Assembly: GCF_000407605.1 (NCBI RefSeq)
Contig: NZ_ASWO01000007.1
Location: forward strand, 62,001 to 126,000
Reading direction: 5' to 3'
Origin: Enterococcus sulfureus ATCC 49903
GTDB taxonomy: Bacteria > Bacillota > Bacilli > Lactobacillales > Enterococcaceae
DNA length: 64,000 nucleotides
Part shown: one piece after another, positions 38,312 to 47,681 of the stretch
Layout of the letters: each line of letters starts with the position of its first letter
How positions within the stretch are numbered: the stretch's first letter is position 1
Position numbers and translations under genes: made by a program
The notes under the pieces: model-generated
The model's input: only the letters and a program-made list of their open reading frames with translations
Databases searched by the model: none
Told to the model about the DNA's origin: nothing

Positions 38312-39022
38312 TCACACCTCTTTCTTATTTTTCATTCGGTTGATAATAATCAAACATACTGCCCAAATAATCAATAATCCCAAACTGATTAGCATACCAC
38401 TTTTTAATTGCTCATTAGTCATCGGTAAATTACCAAATGGTCGATTATTTGATCCTGTTCCAGGAAAAGTTCCTGGTTGATCTGGTTTACCACTTTGCTT
38501 TTTTTTAATAGCTGAGAATGTCCAAATATTTTCCATTTTATTGCGAACGGCAAAATCTTTACTTGTATATTTATCAGATAGAGAATATTCAACTTCAAAA
38601 ATACGTGTATCTCCTGAAGCAAAAGTACCTAGATCAAGTGGTGTTTTTTGTAAATTTTGTGTCTCATTAATCCCAGACGCTGGACCTTCATATACAATTT
38701 GTCCTTCATATGTTAACTTCATTTGAATCGCTTTGGATAAATCTAAAATCCCGGATACTTTTGCTGGTGATATCCTTAAATCTAACGTATATGGAACATC
38801 CTTTTCAGTATTTTGAATCGTAAGTTTTTTATACCAATTCTTTCCCGGCATCACATCCGTAACATCTACAAAATACTCACCATCATTTTGTACTTTAATT
38901 CCTTCATTATCCCCAATCAAAACGCTAGAAGGTAAAGTTTGCGCGTGCACGGTTACGGTCAATAGAAAACATGTAGCTAATAAAAATAGTAAAGGGATAT
39001 ATGAAAAAACAAATTTTTTCAT
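38312..39022 (-). CDS. Matrix operon anchor protein with sortase-like C-terminal signal
   Basis: 236 residues from the ATG at 39022 (GGGGGAAG SD). Signal peptide to VTVHAQ; a TasA-like beta domain (EYFVDVTDVMPGKNWYKKLTIQNTE); a Gly/Pro linker; and C-terminal NLPMTNEQ followed by a hydrophobic helix and NRMKNKK tail. LPMTN resembles an LPxT-type sorting signal with Asn in place of Gly. Likely tethers the fibre to the wall or membrane. Confidence 0.7.
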   Translation of the reverse strand: MKKFVFSYIPLLFLLATCFLLTVTVHAQTLPSSVLIGDNEGIKVQNDGEYFVDVTDVMPGKNWYKKLTIQNTEKDVPYTLDLRISPAKVSGILDLSKAIQMKLTYEGQIVYEGPASGINETQNLQKTPLDLGTFASGDTRIFEVEYSLSDKYTSKDFAVRNKMENIWTFSAIKKKQSGKPDQPGTFPGTGSNNRPFGNLPMTNEQLKSGMLISLGLLIIWAVCLIIINRMKNKKEV

Positions 39023-39081
39023 CCATTCTTCCCCCAATGTTAATGAAAGCTGGTAAGCTGTCGCTCACCAGCTCTCATTTT

Positions 39082-40173
39082 TTAATTTGATGGTGTAGTT
39101 ACTTTCTTATCTGCAACTGATTCTAAAGCATTTTTTAAGGTATCGTTAGTTGTTCCTACCCATTGATTGCTTCCAGCTGCACCTTCAATTGCTTGGATAC
39201 TATCCGCATTAACCGTTAAATCATATTTAACTTTTGTATAACTATTATCTGCTCCATCATCTAAAGTAACCGATTTAATTAATAATGGTGTAGTATCTTG
39301 AGGTGCTAATTTACCAACATAGTAGAAGCGTCCACCAGCACTATTGTAGTACCATTTACCTTGTGTTGGTGTACTAGCTAAATTCACAAAATTGATTTTG
39401 ATTTGTTTTCCACCATCAGTAGCCGATACCACAGTTGCATTTCCATCTTGATCAGGAGACACAGTCGGTTTGTCAATTGTCCAATTTGAAGTTGTCGCTG
39501 TAGCATAATCAAGTGTTATGAACTCATATTGAGGTGTAGTCTGTAAAGACACTGTACCATTATCTAGTTTTTTATAAGAATCCACTTTTGCATAATATTT
39601 GAGATCTTTTTCTGCATCATACCAATAAGCTGTATATTGATTATTTTTAGAAAATACTTTTAAGGTATACGTACCTGCATAGTCATTTGGATCCTCATCT
39701 TGTTTTGGAATTGTAAACTTAGGTTCTCCTTGGACTACATCACCTGATGTATTGGTATAAGATAGATTCGTTACTGGAGAAAATCCTTCTAAAGTACCAT
39801 TATATGGATACACATAAATTTCCTCTTTGCTTTTCCCTGTAATGTTCGCTGGGTCCGAACTTAATTTCCCAAATTCGCCACCCGTCACTGGTTTTAGTTT
39901 TTGTAATGTACCTTCAAGTGACACACGAACAAAAGAATTATACAGACCCGAATTTAAAATCCCAACTTCTTTTTTAACTTCTTGACCCGGTTGCCAGTCT
40001 GTTGGTGGTGTAAAGTCCTCGACGATTTCAACATCATTGCCGCCTACGCCACCTTCGAATTTATTGACTGTTCTGTCATTACTTGTAAACCAAGCAAATG
40101 TTCCCACTAATACACCGATTGCTGCTAAAGCTGTTGCTGCTGCAATCCATTTTTTACGATTGTTTTTTTTCAT
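39082..40173 (-). CDS. BsaA-family SipW-dependent biofilm matrix protein
   Basis: 363 residues from the ATG at 40173 (GGAGG, 8 nt). Signal WIAAATALAAIGVLVGTFAWFTSNDRTVNKFEGG, then EDFTPPTDWQPGQEVKKEVGILNSG and SFVRVSLEGTLQ, the BsaA pattern. C-terminal GKWYYNSAGGRFYYVGKL and LLIKSVTLDDGAD. Directly downstream of sipW and probably the main fibre subunit. Confidence 0.8.
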   Translation of the reverse strand: MKKNNRKKWIAAATALAAIGVLVGTFAWFTSNDRTVNKFEGGVGGNDVEIVEDFTPPTDWQPGQEVKKEVGILNSGLYNSFVRVSLEGTLQKLKPVTGGEFGKLSSDPANITGKSKEEIYVYPYNGTLEGFSPVTNLSYTNTSGDVVQGEPKFTIPKQDEDPNDYAGTYTLKVFSKNNQYTAYWYDAEKDLKYYAKVDSYKKLDNGTVSLQTTPQYEFITLDYATATTSNWTIDKPTVSPDQDGNATVVSATDGGKQIKINFVNLASTPTQGKWYYNSAGGRFYYVGKLAPQDTTPLLIKSVTLDDGADNSYTKVKYDLTVNADSIQAIEGAAGSNQWVGTTNDTLKNALESVADKKVTTPSN

Positions 40174-40218
40174 TTCTTCTTCCTCCAAACTTACATAATT
40201 GCTTTTTCTTTTGGCTCA

Positions 40219-40791
40219 TTATTCTTTATCTGAGGCGAAATCTTTAGAAAATAATTGCTTGATGCCCCAAAATAGTGCAAGTCCTGCAATAAAAATAATC
40301 AGTGAAAGAAAAAGGTGTTCCCGAATAAACAATAACCAACCGCCGACTGCTGGAATTCGAAACACTTCTTTTCCAACGATATCATTTGCGCTCGTTGGTC
40401 GATCAGGTGAACGGTTCGCATCTCCTTGCGTAGTGATTTGGTAATTATTTGAATCACTCGAATCAATCTTGATGATTCGGTGAGTTAAATAATTCGTTTC
40501 ATCTTCTGTGTTAGTAGAAGAACTCAAACGCATCGTGACCACATCTCCCACTTTTAAGTTGCTTGGTTCAACCTCTTTAACAACTAAAATATCCCCTGAA
40601 CGAAAACCACCCTCTTTCAATGTATTATTTGGTGCAATCATAGAGTCCGTCAATACTCCAAAAATTCGATAGCCATTGACCGAACGATTTTGCGTTTGCA
40701 TAAAAGCAAATAATCCGATACCTAACAAAAATGTCACAATAATTACATAAAACACTACATCCCATATCCATTTGAATCTAACTTTTTTCAT
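40219..40791 (-). CDS. sipW: Signal peptidase I, SipW type
   Basis: ER-type signal peptidase processing TasA-like proteins. About 190 residues from the ATG at 40791 (a start at 40830 adds 13 residues; neither has a strong SD). Two membrane helices (about 12-30 and near 170-188). Catalytic Ser50 in GVLTDSMIAP; His104 in NYLTHRIIKI replaces the Lys of bacterial type I peptidases; TQGDANRSPD holds the conserved Asp. First gene of the six-gene matrix operon. Confidence 0.9.
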   Translation of the reverse strand: MKKVRFKWIWDVVFYVIIVTFLLGIGLFAFMQTQNRSVNGYRIFGVLTDSMIAPNNTLKEGGFRSGDILVVKEVEPSNLKVGDVVTMRLSSSTNTEDETNYLTHRIIKIDSSDSNNYQITTQGDANRSPDRPTSANDIVGKEVFRIPAVGGWLLFIREHLFLSLIIFIAGLALFWGIKQLFSKDFASDKE

Positions 40792-40873
40792 TGTCTTTAG
40801 CCACACTCTCTTACATACACTATCATTCAATAAAAAAACAAATGATTTTTTTCACATTCGAAAAAAATAAAAA

Positions 40874-40939
40874 AGCACATGTACTATAGATTTTATTTTT
40901 CTAATGTAAACATTAAAGTAAAAAAACTGTACATGTGCT
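40874..40939 (-). promoter_or_regulatory. sipW operon promoter between 11-bp inverted repeats
   Basis: Minus-strand TTTACA (40905-40910) and TATAGT (40883-40888) with 16 nt spacing. It is enclosed by AGCACATGTAC (40874-40884, overlapping the -10) and GTACATGTGCT (40929-40939), a perfect 11-bp inverted pair 44 nt apart. Could be a repressor loop or a terminator of the gene ending at 40996. Confidence 0.55.
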
Positions 40940-40982
40940 ATTTATATTCGATTGGTTACACTTACATTATAACGAAGTTCAC

Positions 40983-41011
40983 AAAAAATTCAAACTTAAC
41001 GTGAATTTTTT
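40983..41011 (-). terminator. Terminator of the DUF1722 gene
   Basis: AAAAAATTCA...TGAATTTTTT, 10-bp stem, at the end of the gene stopping at 40996. Confidence 0.6.
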
Positions 41012-41388
41012 TCAAAAATTTTCGAATCAATTAAATAACGATTTTTATATTTTGAACTTAATTTTTCTAGCTTATCCAATACTTTATTTAATTCGATTTC
41101 CTGAGGTTCCAACAAAGCAAAAAATTCTTTTTTTTCTTCAATCGTGGCTTCTTTTTTAAAATAGCCCCAAATATGCAGTGCTGTATTAATTATACTCCCT
41201 CTTGTTGGTCTCACCTGTTGACATTCCATTAAAATGGCTTCATAGCGTCTTTGCTTCTCAAGATTCCACTTATTTCCTTTAGCTAGATGACGAATTTCTT
41301 CGTATGCTTGTTGAGAATGCAACATGACCCAATATTTATGATATGCCCAAGACAATTGAAATACTTTTAATGATTCATCCACTGGCAT
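40996..41388 (-). CDS. DUF1722 / YbgA-family protein
   Basis: 130-residue cytoplasmic helical protein with the DUF1722 pattern: FQLSWAYHKYWVMLHSQQAYEEI, then YEAILMECQQVRPTRGSIIN and HIWGYFKKEAT-EEKKEFFALLE. The molecular role of this family is not established; in other bacteria it is often next to or fused with photolyase-related genes, and a photolyase lies 12 kb away here. Confidence 0.8.
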   Translation of the reverse strand: MPVDESLKVFQLSWAYHKYWVMLHSQQAYEEIRHLAKGNKWNLEKQRRYEAILMECQQVRPTRGSIINTALHIWGYFKKEATIEEKKEFFALLEPQEIELNKVLDKLEKLSSKYKNRYLIDSKIFEKNSR

Positions 41389-41408
41389 TAGTTTGCTCCT
41401 TTCTAAAA

Positions 41409-41440
41409 AAGACTTCCTAATCAGTTGATTAAGAAGTCTT
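41409..41440 (-). terminator. Terminator after the alpha/beta-hydrolase
   Basis: AAGACTTCCTAATCA-GT-TGATTAAGAAGTCTT, one mismatch, followed by a T-run on the minus strand. Ends the pigment operon. Confidence 0.8.
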
Positions 41441-42178
41441 ACTTGTGACTACTTGTTCAGTAACCCACTCTGTTATATACGTACTAATTTTCGTTTGCTG
41501 CATTGCATTAGAAATCGTAGCATCTTTGTCGCCTTTTTGATCACCATATGTTCCAAATCCAGCATGATTGCCACCTTTGATTTCCACATATTTTGTTTGC
41601 TTTGGAAGATAGGTTTTTGATTCCTCATAACGATCCCAATTTAACACGCCATCATTTGATGCTGTGATTGAAAGTACAGGAAAATCGGCCTGTGCTAAAC
41701 TTCCTTTCTTATCTGGATAACTTGCTAATAAGATGACTCCAGCCACTTCATTTTCATGTGCTTTTGCAAATCGACTAGCCATCACACCACCTAGAGAGTG
41801 CCCAGCCAGTATAAATTTTTCATTAGGATGTTGTTCAATAATTTCTTGTGCAGCATTAGGTTTTAGCACGGCTAAACTTAGCGGAACTTTCAAGATATAG
41901 ACATTAATCCCGGAGGACGCTACTTGAGATGCCCAAGGACTATAACTTTCTGAGCTTACAAACGCTCCCGGATAGAAAATGATACTCGTTGGATTTTTAC
42001 GTCCATTTGTATACAGCTCATAATTTTTGGTTTTCGTTGCCACTTCACTTTGTCGTTGTGCTTGTGCTGTAGCAGGATATAAGCTGCTTTTGATAAACAG
42101 TCCACTTCCAATGACGAGTACAATGATAACTATAAATAAAATACCCAAGACCTTTTTCCAACGAGGCCACTTTTTCAT
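41429..42178 (-). CDS. Membrane-anchored alpha/beta hydrolase
   Basis: 249 residues: N-terminal helix (about 8-29), then an extracytoplasmic hydrolase domain. Nucleophile in ILAGHSLGGVMASRFA; Asp probably in ITASNDGVLNWDR; His in IKGGNHAGFGTYGDQ. Substrate unknown. 15 nt downstream of the TetR gene; because it closes the carotenoid operon it might act on a lipid or pigment ester, which is inference only. Confidence 0.8.
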   Translation of the reverse strand: MKKWPRWKKVLGILFIVIIVLVIGSGLFIKSSLYPATAQAQRQSEVATKTKNYELYTNGRKNPTSIIFYPGAFVSSESYSPWASQVASSGINVYILKVPLSLAVLKPNAAQEIIEQHPNEKFILAGHSLGGVMASRFAKAHENEVAGVILLASYPDKKGSLAQADFPVLSITASNDGVLNWDRYEESKTYLPKQTKYVEIKGGNHAGFGTYGDQKGDKDATISNAMQQTKISTYITEWVTEQVVTSKTS

Positions 42179-42193
42179 ATTTGTTCTCCTTTT

Positions 42194-42742
42194 TTACTCC
42201 ACTTTCTCTTCAATTACACCATATAAAAACACATGGACACTTTTGGACAAATCGACTTGCCGATTCGGTGTTTCTAAATAAGAAGCGATTAAAATAAATA
42301 ATTGACTAACTGCAAATGATGGATCAATTTCATTTTTTAAATGAAATTGATTTTGTTCAAATAATTCGATAAATGGTGCTCTATACGATTTTATCCATAA
42401 TTGATACAATTTTTGAGACATTTCTTTAGATAACGTATGCTGGATATCATGCATCATAACAAATAAATTAAACGGATGCTTTTGCTGTAAGAATAACGCC
42501 ATATGTAAAATTTTTTCTTCAACTGTATAGTTGGGGTTAGTCGCAATCTTTCGCAACTCTGTCTCGACTGTTTCAGAAAGACGCAACATGACATGATAAT
42601 AGATGTCTTCTTTTTTCTTAAAATGATAATACAAGGTTGGCTGTGTAACACCTAATTTCTCCGTAATCTGTCGTGTCGACGTCGCTCGGTATCCTTGTGT
42701 CATAAATAATTGCTCTGCAACATCTAAAATCTCTTCATACAT
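42194..42742 (-). CDS. TetR/AcrR-family regulator
   Basis: 182 residues from ATG 42742 (a GTG at 42751 is possible). N-terminal HTH: LFMTQGYRATSTRQITEKLGVTQPTLYYHFKKKEDIYYHVM. C-terminal ligand domain is not assigned. Overlaps crtM by 8 nt, so it is the likely regulator of the pigment operon; a palindrome at the operon promoter (49885-49900) is a candidate operator. Confidence 0.88.
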   Translation of the reverse strand: MYEEILDVAEQLFMTQGYRATSTRQITEKLGVTQPTLYYHFKKKEDIYYHVMLRLSETVETELRKIATNPNYTVEEKILHMALFLQQKHPFNLFVMMHDIQHTLSKEMSQKLYQLWIKSYRAPFIELFEQNQFHLKNEIDPSFAVSQLFILIASYLETPNRQVDLSKSVHVFLYGVIEEKVE

Positions 42743-43625
42743 TCGCTCCACCTGCAGTTAGCTGGTGTAACTCTTTCGTTGCCTGATGAAATAATTCCAA
42801 TTTACGAATACGGCCGACAGCTTGACGTTTGGTCAACATTTGATACTGATGCGTACGGATTTCCGTTAAGATCTCTCTGTAAACGACTGCAGCTAGATAA
42901 AGTGGTTTACGCGCAGCAGGCTCGATTAAAGGTAACATATCTAAAGACTCGTCGTATGCTTGCTCAGCGATTTGTGCTAGATATTCCCATAATTCGATTA
43001 ATTGCGAATTGGGCCTATCTGCGCCTAAGTCTGCATTACATACATGAAATTGCGCCATCATTTCTTTTGGTAAATAGATACGACCCATTCGATAGTCTTC
43101 TCCAATATCGCGTAAAATATTCGTAATTTGCATCGCTTCCCCTAATTTTTTAGCTGGTTCTTGAATTTCGGGTGCATGTTTTGATAAGATCGGCAATAAC
43201 ATCAAACCGACGCTTCCTGCAACATAATAAGCATATTCTTGTAAATCAGCCAACGTATTCGGTTGTTTAAATTCAAGATCTTTTGCTTGACCATTTAGCA
43301 TGTCATAAAAGGGTTGGATCTCCATCTCGTAATGATCAAATACAACGGCTAATGCTCTAAAAATCGGTTCGTCTGGAATTTCACCTTGTTCAAATGCTTC
43401 TAATTTTTCATACAACCGCGCAAGTTCATCTGAATTTTTTGTTAGATCCACGATATCATCTGCTGTACGACAAAATGCATAAATAGCAAAGATACTTTGC
43501 GCTTGTTCTTTAGGCAATTGTGAGAATGCAAAATAAAATGTTTTCGAATGTTTCTTGATACTCTTCTCGCAAACTGCAAAATCAGCTTGCTGAGAAGAAA
43601 AAGTATAGATTTGTTTATTGATCAT
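42735..43625 (-). CDS. crtM: Dehydrosqualene (4,4'-diapophytoene) synthase
   Basis: Condenses two farnesyl diphosphates to the C30 carotenoid precursor 4,4'-diapophytoene. 296 residues. Aspartate-rich motifs RTADDIVDLTKN (about 54-65) and NILRDIGEDYRMGRIYLP (about 172-190) bind Mg-diphosphate. Start overlaps the end of crtN by 11 nt, so the two are coupled. Confidence 0.94.
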   Translation of the reverse strand: MINKQIYTFSSQQADFAVCEKSIKKHSKTFYFAFSQLPKEQAQSIFAIYAFCRTADDIVDLTKNSDELARLYEKLEAFEQGEIPDEPIFRALAVVFDHYEMEIQPFYDMLNGQAKDLEFKQPNTLADLQEYAYYVAGSVGLMLLPILSKHAPEIQEPAKKLGEAMQITNILRDIGEDYRMGRIYLPKEMMAQFHVCNADLGADRPNSQLIELWEYLAQIAEQAYDESLDMLPLIEPAARKPLYLAAVVYREILTEIRTHQYQMLTKRQAVGRIRKLELFHQATKELHQLTAGGANV

Positions 43626-45102
43626 CTTTGACCAGCTCCTCTACTGCAAGTTTTGCACTTTGCATGACGATCGGCACTCCCGCTCCAGGATGGGTACTAC
43701 TTCCACAGAAATAGAGATTTTCTGCATAATCAAATTTATTATGAGGACGATAATAATTACTTTGCGATAAAATCGGTTTTAACCCAAAAGTCGCGCCATT
43801 ATAAGCGTTGAACTGTTGTTTGAATTTATCGGGTGTATAGTATTTCTCGAATACAATGTGTTCATCTAAATCGGTAAATTGTGTTTTTTCTTGAATCAAT
43901 TTTACGACTTTATCACGGTATACTTGAATGGCCTGATCTGACCAATCATGATATTTAGATAATTCTGGCACAGGAATCAACACATAAAGTCCTTCTTTTC
44001 CTTCAGGTGCTAAATCTTTGTCTAGTAAAGTTGGACGGTATAGATAAAATGAAGGATCTTCAGGAAGTACACCATCTTCAAACAAATCACTAACATTGCG
44101 TTCAAAATCTTCAGCAAAATAAATACTGTGTAGCGTTTCACCAGGATAGGCTTTATCTAATCCTAGATACATCAAGAAGCAAGAGCATGAATATTCCATT
44201 TTATCGATTTTTTTATCACTGTATTTCCCACGTTTTTTTTCATCTGGAATCAAATGTTTCATGGCATATGGAAAATCTGCTCCACAAACGACTGCATCTG
44301 CTTTAATCATTTCTTGACCAATTCGAATTCCTTTAGTCATTTTGTTTTCAATCACAATTTCATCAACTGGTGTACCGTAATGTGCTGTACCCCCTAACTC
44401 TTTAAACAAACGATCTAAAGATTTGGCTAACGTGTACATGCCACCTTTCATAAAATGCACACCATAAAATAGTTCGATCATCGGAATAATGGTATAAAGG
44501 GATGGTCCTTGGTAAGGAGATACCCCAATATACAAGGTTTGAAATGCAAGTGATTTACGCAAGCGATCATCTTTTACAAATTTTGAAATAGACGAATACG
44601 CATCACTGAATGTACGTAACTTGATTCCAGCCCATAATGATTTTGGATTATAAAAATCTAACGGTCCGCGAAAAGACTTTGTAATGAAATGTTCTTTAGC
44701 AACTAAATACCGTTTATAGATATCCGCTAAGAAAGCAAAATATCCTTGCGCATCTTCTTCTGAAATATCTTCTAATGTTTTGGTTAATTTGGTTAAGTCA
44801 CTTGAAAACAGCAATGGATCATCGTTAGCAAAAAAAAGTTCTAGCATTGGGTCGACTTTTTCCATTGGAATATACTCATCGGGATCTTTACCACAGACTT
44901 CAAATACTTCACGATAGATTTCTGGCATCATCACGATCGTAGGACCTACATCAAAACGAAAGCCGTCTTTATCGATTTGGTTCATCTTGCCGCCTGGTTT
45001 GACATCTTTTTCATATAAATGCACGTCATATCCTAAATTTTGTAACCGAACGGCTGCACTTAATCCTGCTACACCTGCTCCAACAACAATAATTTTTTTC
45101 AT
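43615..45102 (-). CDS. crtN: Dehydrosqualene desaturase (4,4'-diapophytoene desaturase)
   Basis: FAD-dependent desaturation of diapophytoene to coloured diaponeurosporene-type carotenoids. 495 residues; FAD motif VVGAGVAGLSAAVRLQNLGYDVHLYE at the N-terminus, then DKDGFRFDVGPTIVMMPEIY and C-terminal YFCGSSTHPGAGVPIVMQSAKL. RBS AGGTGAG. With crtM it predicts a yellow pigment. Confidence 0.95.
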   Translation of the reverse strand: MKKIIVVGAGVAGLSAAVRLQNLGYDVHLYEKDVKPGGKMNQIDKDGFRFDVGPTIVMMPEIYREVFEVCGKDPDEYIPMEKVDPMLELFFANDDPLLFSSDLTKLTKTLEDISEEDAQGYFAFLADIYKRYLVAKEHFITKSFRGPLDFYNPKSLWAGIKLRTFSDAYSSISKFVKDDRLRKSLAFQTLYIGVSPYQGPSLYTIIPMIELFYGVHFMKGGMYTLAKSLDRLFKELGGTAHYGTPVDEIVIENKMTKGIRIGQEMIKADAVVCGADFPYAMKHLIPDEKKRGKYSDKKIDKMEYSCSCFLMYLGLDKAYPGETLHSIYFAEDFERNVSDLFEDGVLPEDPSFYLYRPTLLDKDLAPEGKEGLYVLIPVPELSKYHDWSDQAIQVYRDKVVKLIQEKTQFTDLDEHIVFEKYYTPDKFKQQFNAYNGATFGLKPILSQSNYYRPHNKFDYAENLYFCGSSTHPGAGVPIVMQSAKLAVEELVKDDQ

Positions 45103-45109
45103 GTACTAC

Positions 45110-45790
45110 TCACCTGACTTTTCTTTTTTTTTCGCTTAAAATTCCATCTTTCATTATATATACTTTATCACAATATTCGACTAAACGGAGATCATGAGTT
45201 ACCATTATTGTTGCTTTATTTTTCTCTTTTGTTTCTTTTGCTAAAATCTTTACTACTTCATAGGCTTTTTCAGTATCTAAGCTCGCAGTCGGTTCGTCCG
45301 CTAAAATGATTGTCGGATCATGATACAACGCTCGGATGATTGCGATTCGTTGACGCTCACCACCAGATAATTCTTCTGGATATTTCGATGTTAGTTTGTC
45401 AACTCCTAGTTGTGAAAATAGCTCTTGTCCTACCGCTCGTGGTTTTTGTTTTGTGACTTTATCGACTAACTTCAACTGATCTTTGACGGTTAAAAACGGA
45501 ACTAGATTAGAGGCTTGTAAAATAAAGCCAATTTCTTTAAACCGTAGTGCAGCTCGTTGTTTTTCCTTTTTTTGACTAAAAGGTTGTCCGTTGATCAAAA
45601 CTTCTCCAGTTGTAGGTGTTTGCAAGCCACCAATAATGGTTAAAAACGTACTTTTTCCAGATCCAGAAGGTCCGATAATTGCCACAAATTCTCCTTTTTC
45701 AACTGAAAAATTTGTTTCTTTTAACGCTTGGATCGTTTCATCCCCATCTTGAAATTGCTTGGTCACTTGTTTCATTTCAATTGCACTCAT
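45110..45790 (-). CDS. ABC ATPase, HrtA-like, copy 2
   Basis: 226-residue MacB/LolD-type ATPase: Walker A IIGPSGSGKSTFL, Q-loop ILQASNLVPF, signature LSGGERQRIAIIRAL, Walker B TIILADEPTASLD, H-loop VTHDLRL. About 75% similar by eye to the copy at 50.5-51.1 kb. Partner of the permease just upstream. Lies directly before crtN. Confidence 0.9.
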   Translation of the reverse strand: MSAIEMKQVTKQFQDGDETIQALKETNFSVEKGEFVAIIGPSGSGKSTFLTIIGGLQTPTTGEVLINGQPFSQKKEKQRAALRFKEIGFILQASNLVPFLTVKDQLKLVDKVTKQKPRAVGQELFSQLGVDKLTSKYPEELSGGERQRIAIIRALYHDPTIILADEPTASLDTEKAYEVVKILAKETKEKNKATIMVTHDLRLVEYCDKVYIMKDGILSEKKRKVR

Positions 45791-45801
45791 GTTTTCTCCT
45801 C

Positions 45802-46869
45802 CTAACTAATCGCTTTTAATGGATCAATTTTGACAATGGTTCGTACTGAAAAGAATGCACCGATGATCGCCACAACAATCATCATGACACTAACTGCAGC
45901 AAAGAATAATGCATTACTTTGAAAGGGTACAGCTTCTGGTAAAACTAAACCTGAGCCAATCGTGGCAAGTAAGCCAATTCCTACACCGACTACAGCTAAA
46001 AAGAACGTTTGTGCAATAACCGAACGTGCGATATATCCACTAGAAATCCCTTGTGCTTTCATAACGCCAAAGATCGCCGTTTTTTGCATCGTTAATACAT
46101 AAATAAAGATTCCAATCACGACTGCTGCTATAACTACTAAAAAGCCGATCATAAATCCAAACGTCAACACCTGTGCGTTATACCCTGGTAATTTATTGAT
46201 AAATGTGCCAATGGTCAAACTTTGTAAACTATCTGGTTTTTCTTTGATTTCGCCTTTCGTTACAATCGCATTTAATTTCATCGGTTGCATCTTTGCGCGC
46301 TCTCCATATTTCAACTGATGAACCGTTTCAAGGTTGGTATATAAAATAGGGGCGACATTAAATTTAGCATTTTTGGTAAAACCAGTAATGGTTAATTTTT
46401 CATCATTAGTGGCTAAAATGATCGTATCGCCTATTTTATAGTTGGAGTTCGTTTTTAAGCTTTCATCTGCAACGACTTCATTGTCCTTAGTAAATAATTT
46501 TCCTTCTGTAATTTCTGGTGTAATAAATTGAGCTGTATCAATCCCAAAGAAACTGACATTTTCTTTTTCATCTTTATCTCCTTTACGGTATACAATACCT
46601 GAAAGTTGAGATAATTCAGCTTTTTTATCGACCTCTACTTTGTCAAAATCTTTTGGATCAATCATCGACATATTTAAATTATCATTCGCTTCACTGGACA
46701 ATAAAATGTCATCTGCTTGCCATTTATCAATTCCCATGCGGTTTTCTTGTGCTAATCCGTAAGCCAGTCCAGTTAAAAAAAAGACCAGATAGGCAATTAA
46801 AAACATGACGCCTATCACTAAGGTATAACGTAATTTTGAATGTTTAATCTCATTTAATGCTAAAAACAT
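45802..46869 (-). CDS. ABC permease, HrtB-like, copy 2
   Basis: 355-residue FtsX/MacB-type permease with an N-terminal helix (YTLVIGVMFLIAYLVFFLTGL), a large extracellular domain and three C-terminal helices (TFGFMIGFLVVIAAVVIGIFIY etc.). The start MFLALNEIKHSKLRY and the end KIDPLKAIS are nearly the same as in the 51.2-52.2 kb copy, while the extracellular loop differs more, as if cargo changed. Family suggests heme or peptide efflux. Confidence 0.88.
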   Translation of the reverse strand: MFLALNEIKHSKLRYTLVIGVMFLIAYLVFFLTGLAYGLAQENRMGIDKWQADDILLSSEANDNLNMSMIDPKDFDKVEVDKKAELSQLSGIVYRKGDKDEKENVSFFGIDTAQFITPEITEGKLFTKDNEVVADESLKTNSNYKIGDTIILATNDEKLTITGFTKNAKFNVAPILYTNLETVHQLKYGERAKMQPMKLNAIVTKGEIKEKPDSLQSLTIGTFINKLPGYNAQVLTFGFMIGFLVVIAAVVIGIFIYVLTMQKTAIFGVMKAQGISSGYIARSVIAQTFFLAVVGVGIGLLATIGSGLVLPEAVPFQSNALFFAAVSVMMIVVAIIGAFFSVRTIVKIDPLKAIS

Positions 46870-46894
46870 TGATTTTCCTCCTTTTTTGATAGAA

Positions 46895-46922
46895 AAAAAA
46901 GGCTATACTATAGCCCTTTTTT
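46895..46922 (-). terminator. Internal terminator/attenuator in the pigment operon
   Basis: GGCTATA-G-TATAGCC with flanking A/T-runs, between DUF1295 and the HrtB-like gene. Likely lowers readthrough into crtNM. Confidence 0.75.
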
Positions 46923-47681
46923 CCCAATGATTGGAAAGAATTTTGCAGTATGTGCTGCATATTCTTTAAAATCTTCGCGATCGCGGTATTTTTTTTCAAG
47001 TAATGGCACACCGGATACGAATAATAGTAATAACGTAATACAAATTGGACTTAAGATTAACCAAAGCGTCGACAATCCTGTCAGAGACACTAAGAAGATT
47101 CCCCACCAACAAAGTGCTTCTCCAAAATAATTAGGATGACGTGTCACAGACCAAAAACCTGTAGTCAGTAATTTTCCTTTATTGTTTGGATTTTTTTTAA
47201 AATGCTCTAATTGGCGATCGCCACCGACTTCAAAAATAAACCCAATTAACCAAATCACGACGCCAAACCATTGCCACCACATAAAGGATTCATTTGGATT
47301 CGCAAAAGTAAAGGTAATTGGTAACGCAATAATAAATAAGAGTACACCTTGTAAGACAAAAACATTCAAGAACGCTTTAATATCAACATATTTGGTTCCC
47401 CAACGTTTACGCATATTGACATAACGATAATCTTCTGGCTTGTTCCAATTTCGTCTTGCCAAATGCGAAAACAAACGTCCTCCCCATAGTGTAACTAATA
47501 GTAAGACTGCCCATTGTTGCATCGTGATTAAATCTGTCGCTACAAGTCCTACCCATGCGACTACAACAAAACCACCACCCCAAGCAATATCGACTAATGA
47601 ATATTTACGTTTACTTTTTGAGATAATAAACCAGCAAATAAAATAGATCAAAAGTGCGAACGCCACGATCCCATACATCAT
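46908..47681 (-). CDS. DUF1295 membrane protein (steroid 5-alpha-reductase/ICMT-like fold)
   Basis: 257 residues, about six membrane helices. Conserved DUF1295 end: [24 protein letters not shown] and [25 protein letters not shown]- or SAM-dependent membrane enzymes share this fold. In many bacteria it sits beside fatty-acid-modifying and light-stress genes. Start overlaps the fusion gene stop by 4 nt. Substrate unknown; a lipid or pigment end group is a reasonable guess. Confidence 0.85.
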   Translation of the reverse strand: MMYGIVAFALLIYFICWFIISKSKRKYSLVDIAWGGGFVVVAWVGLVATDLITMQQWAVLLLVTLWGGRLFSHLARRNWNKPEDYRYVNMRKRWGTKYVDIKAFLNVFVLQGVLLFIIALPITFTFANPNESFMWWQWFGVVIWLIGFIFEVGGDRQLEHFKKNPNNKGKLLTTGFWSVTRHPNYFGEALCWWGIFLVSLTGLSTLWLILSPICITLLLLFVSGVPLLEKKYRDREDFKEYAAHTAKFFPIIGKKGL

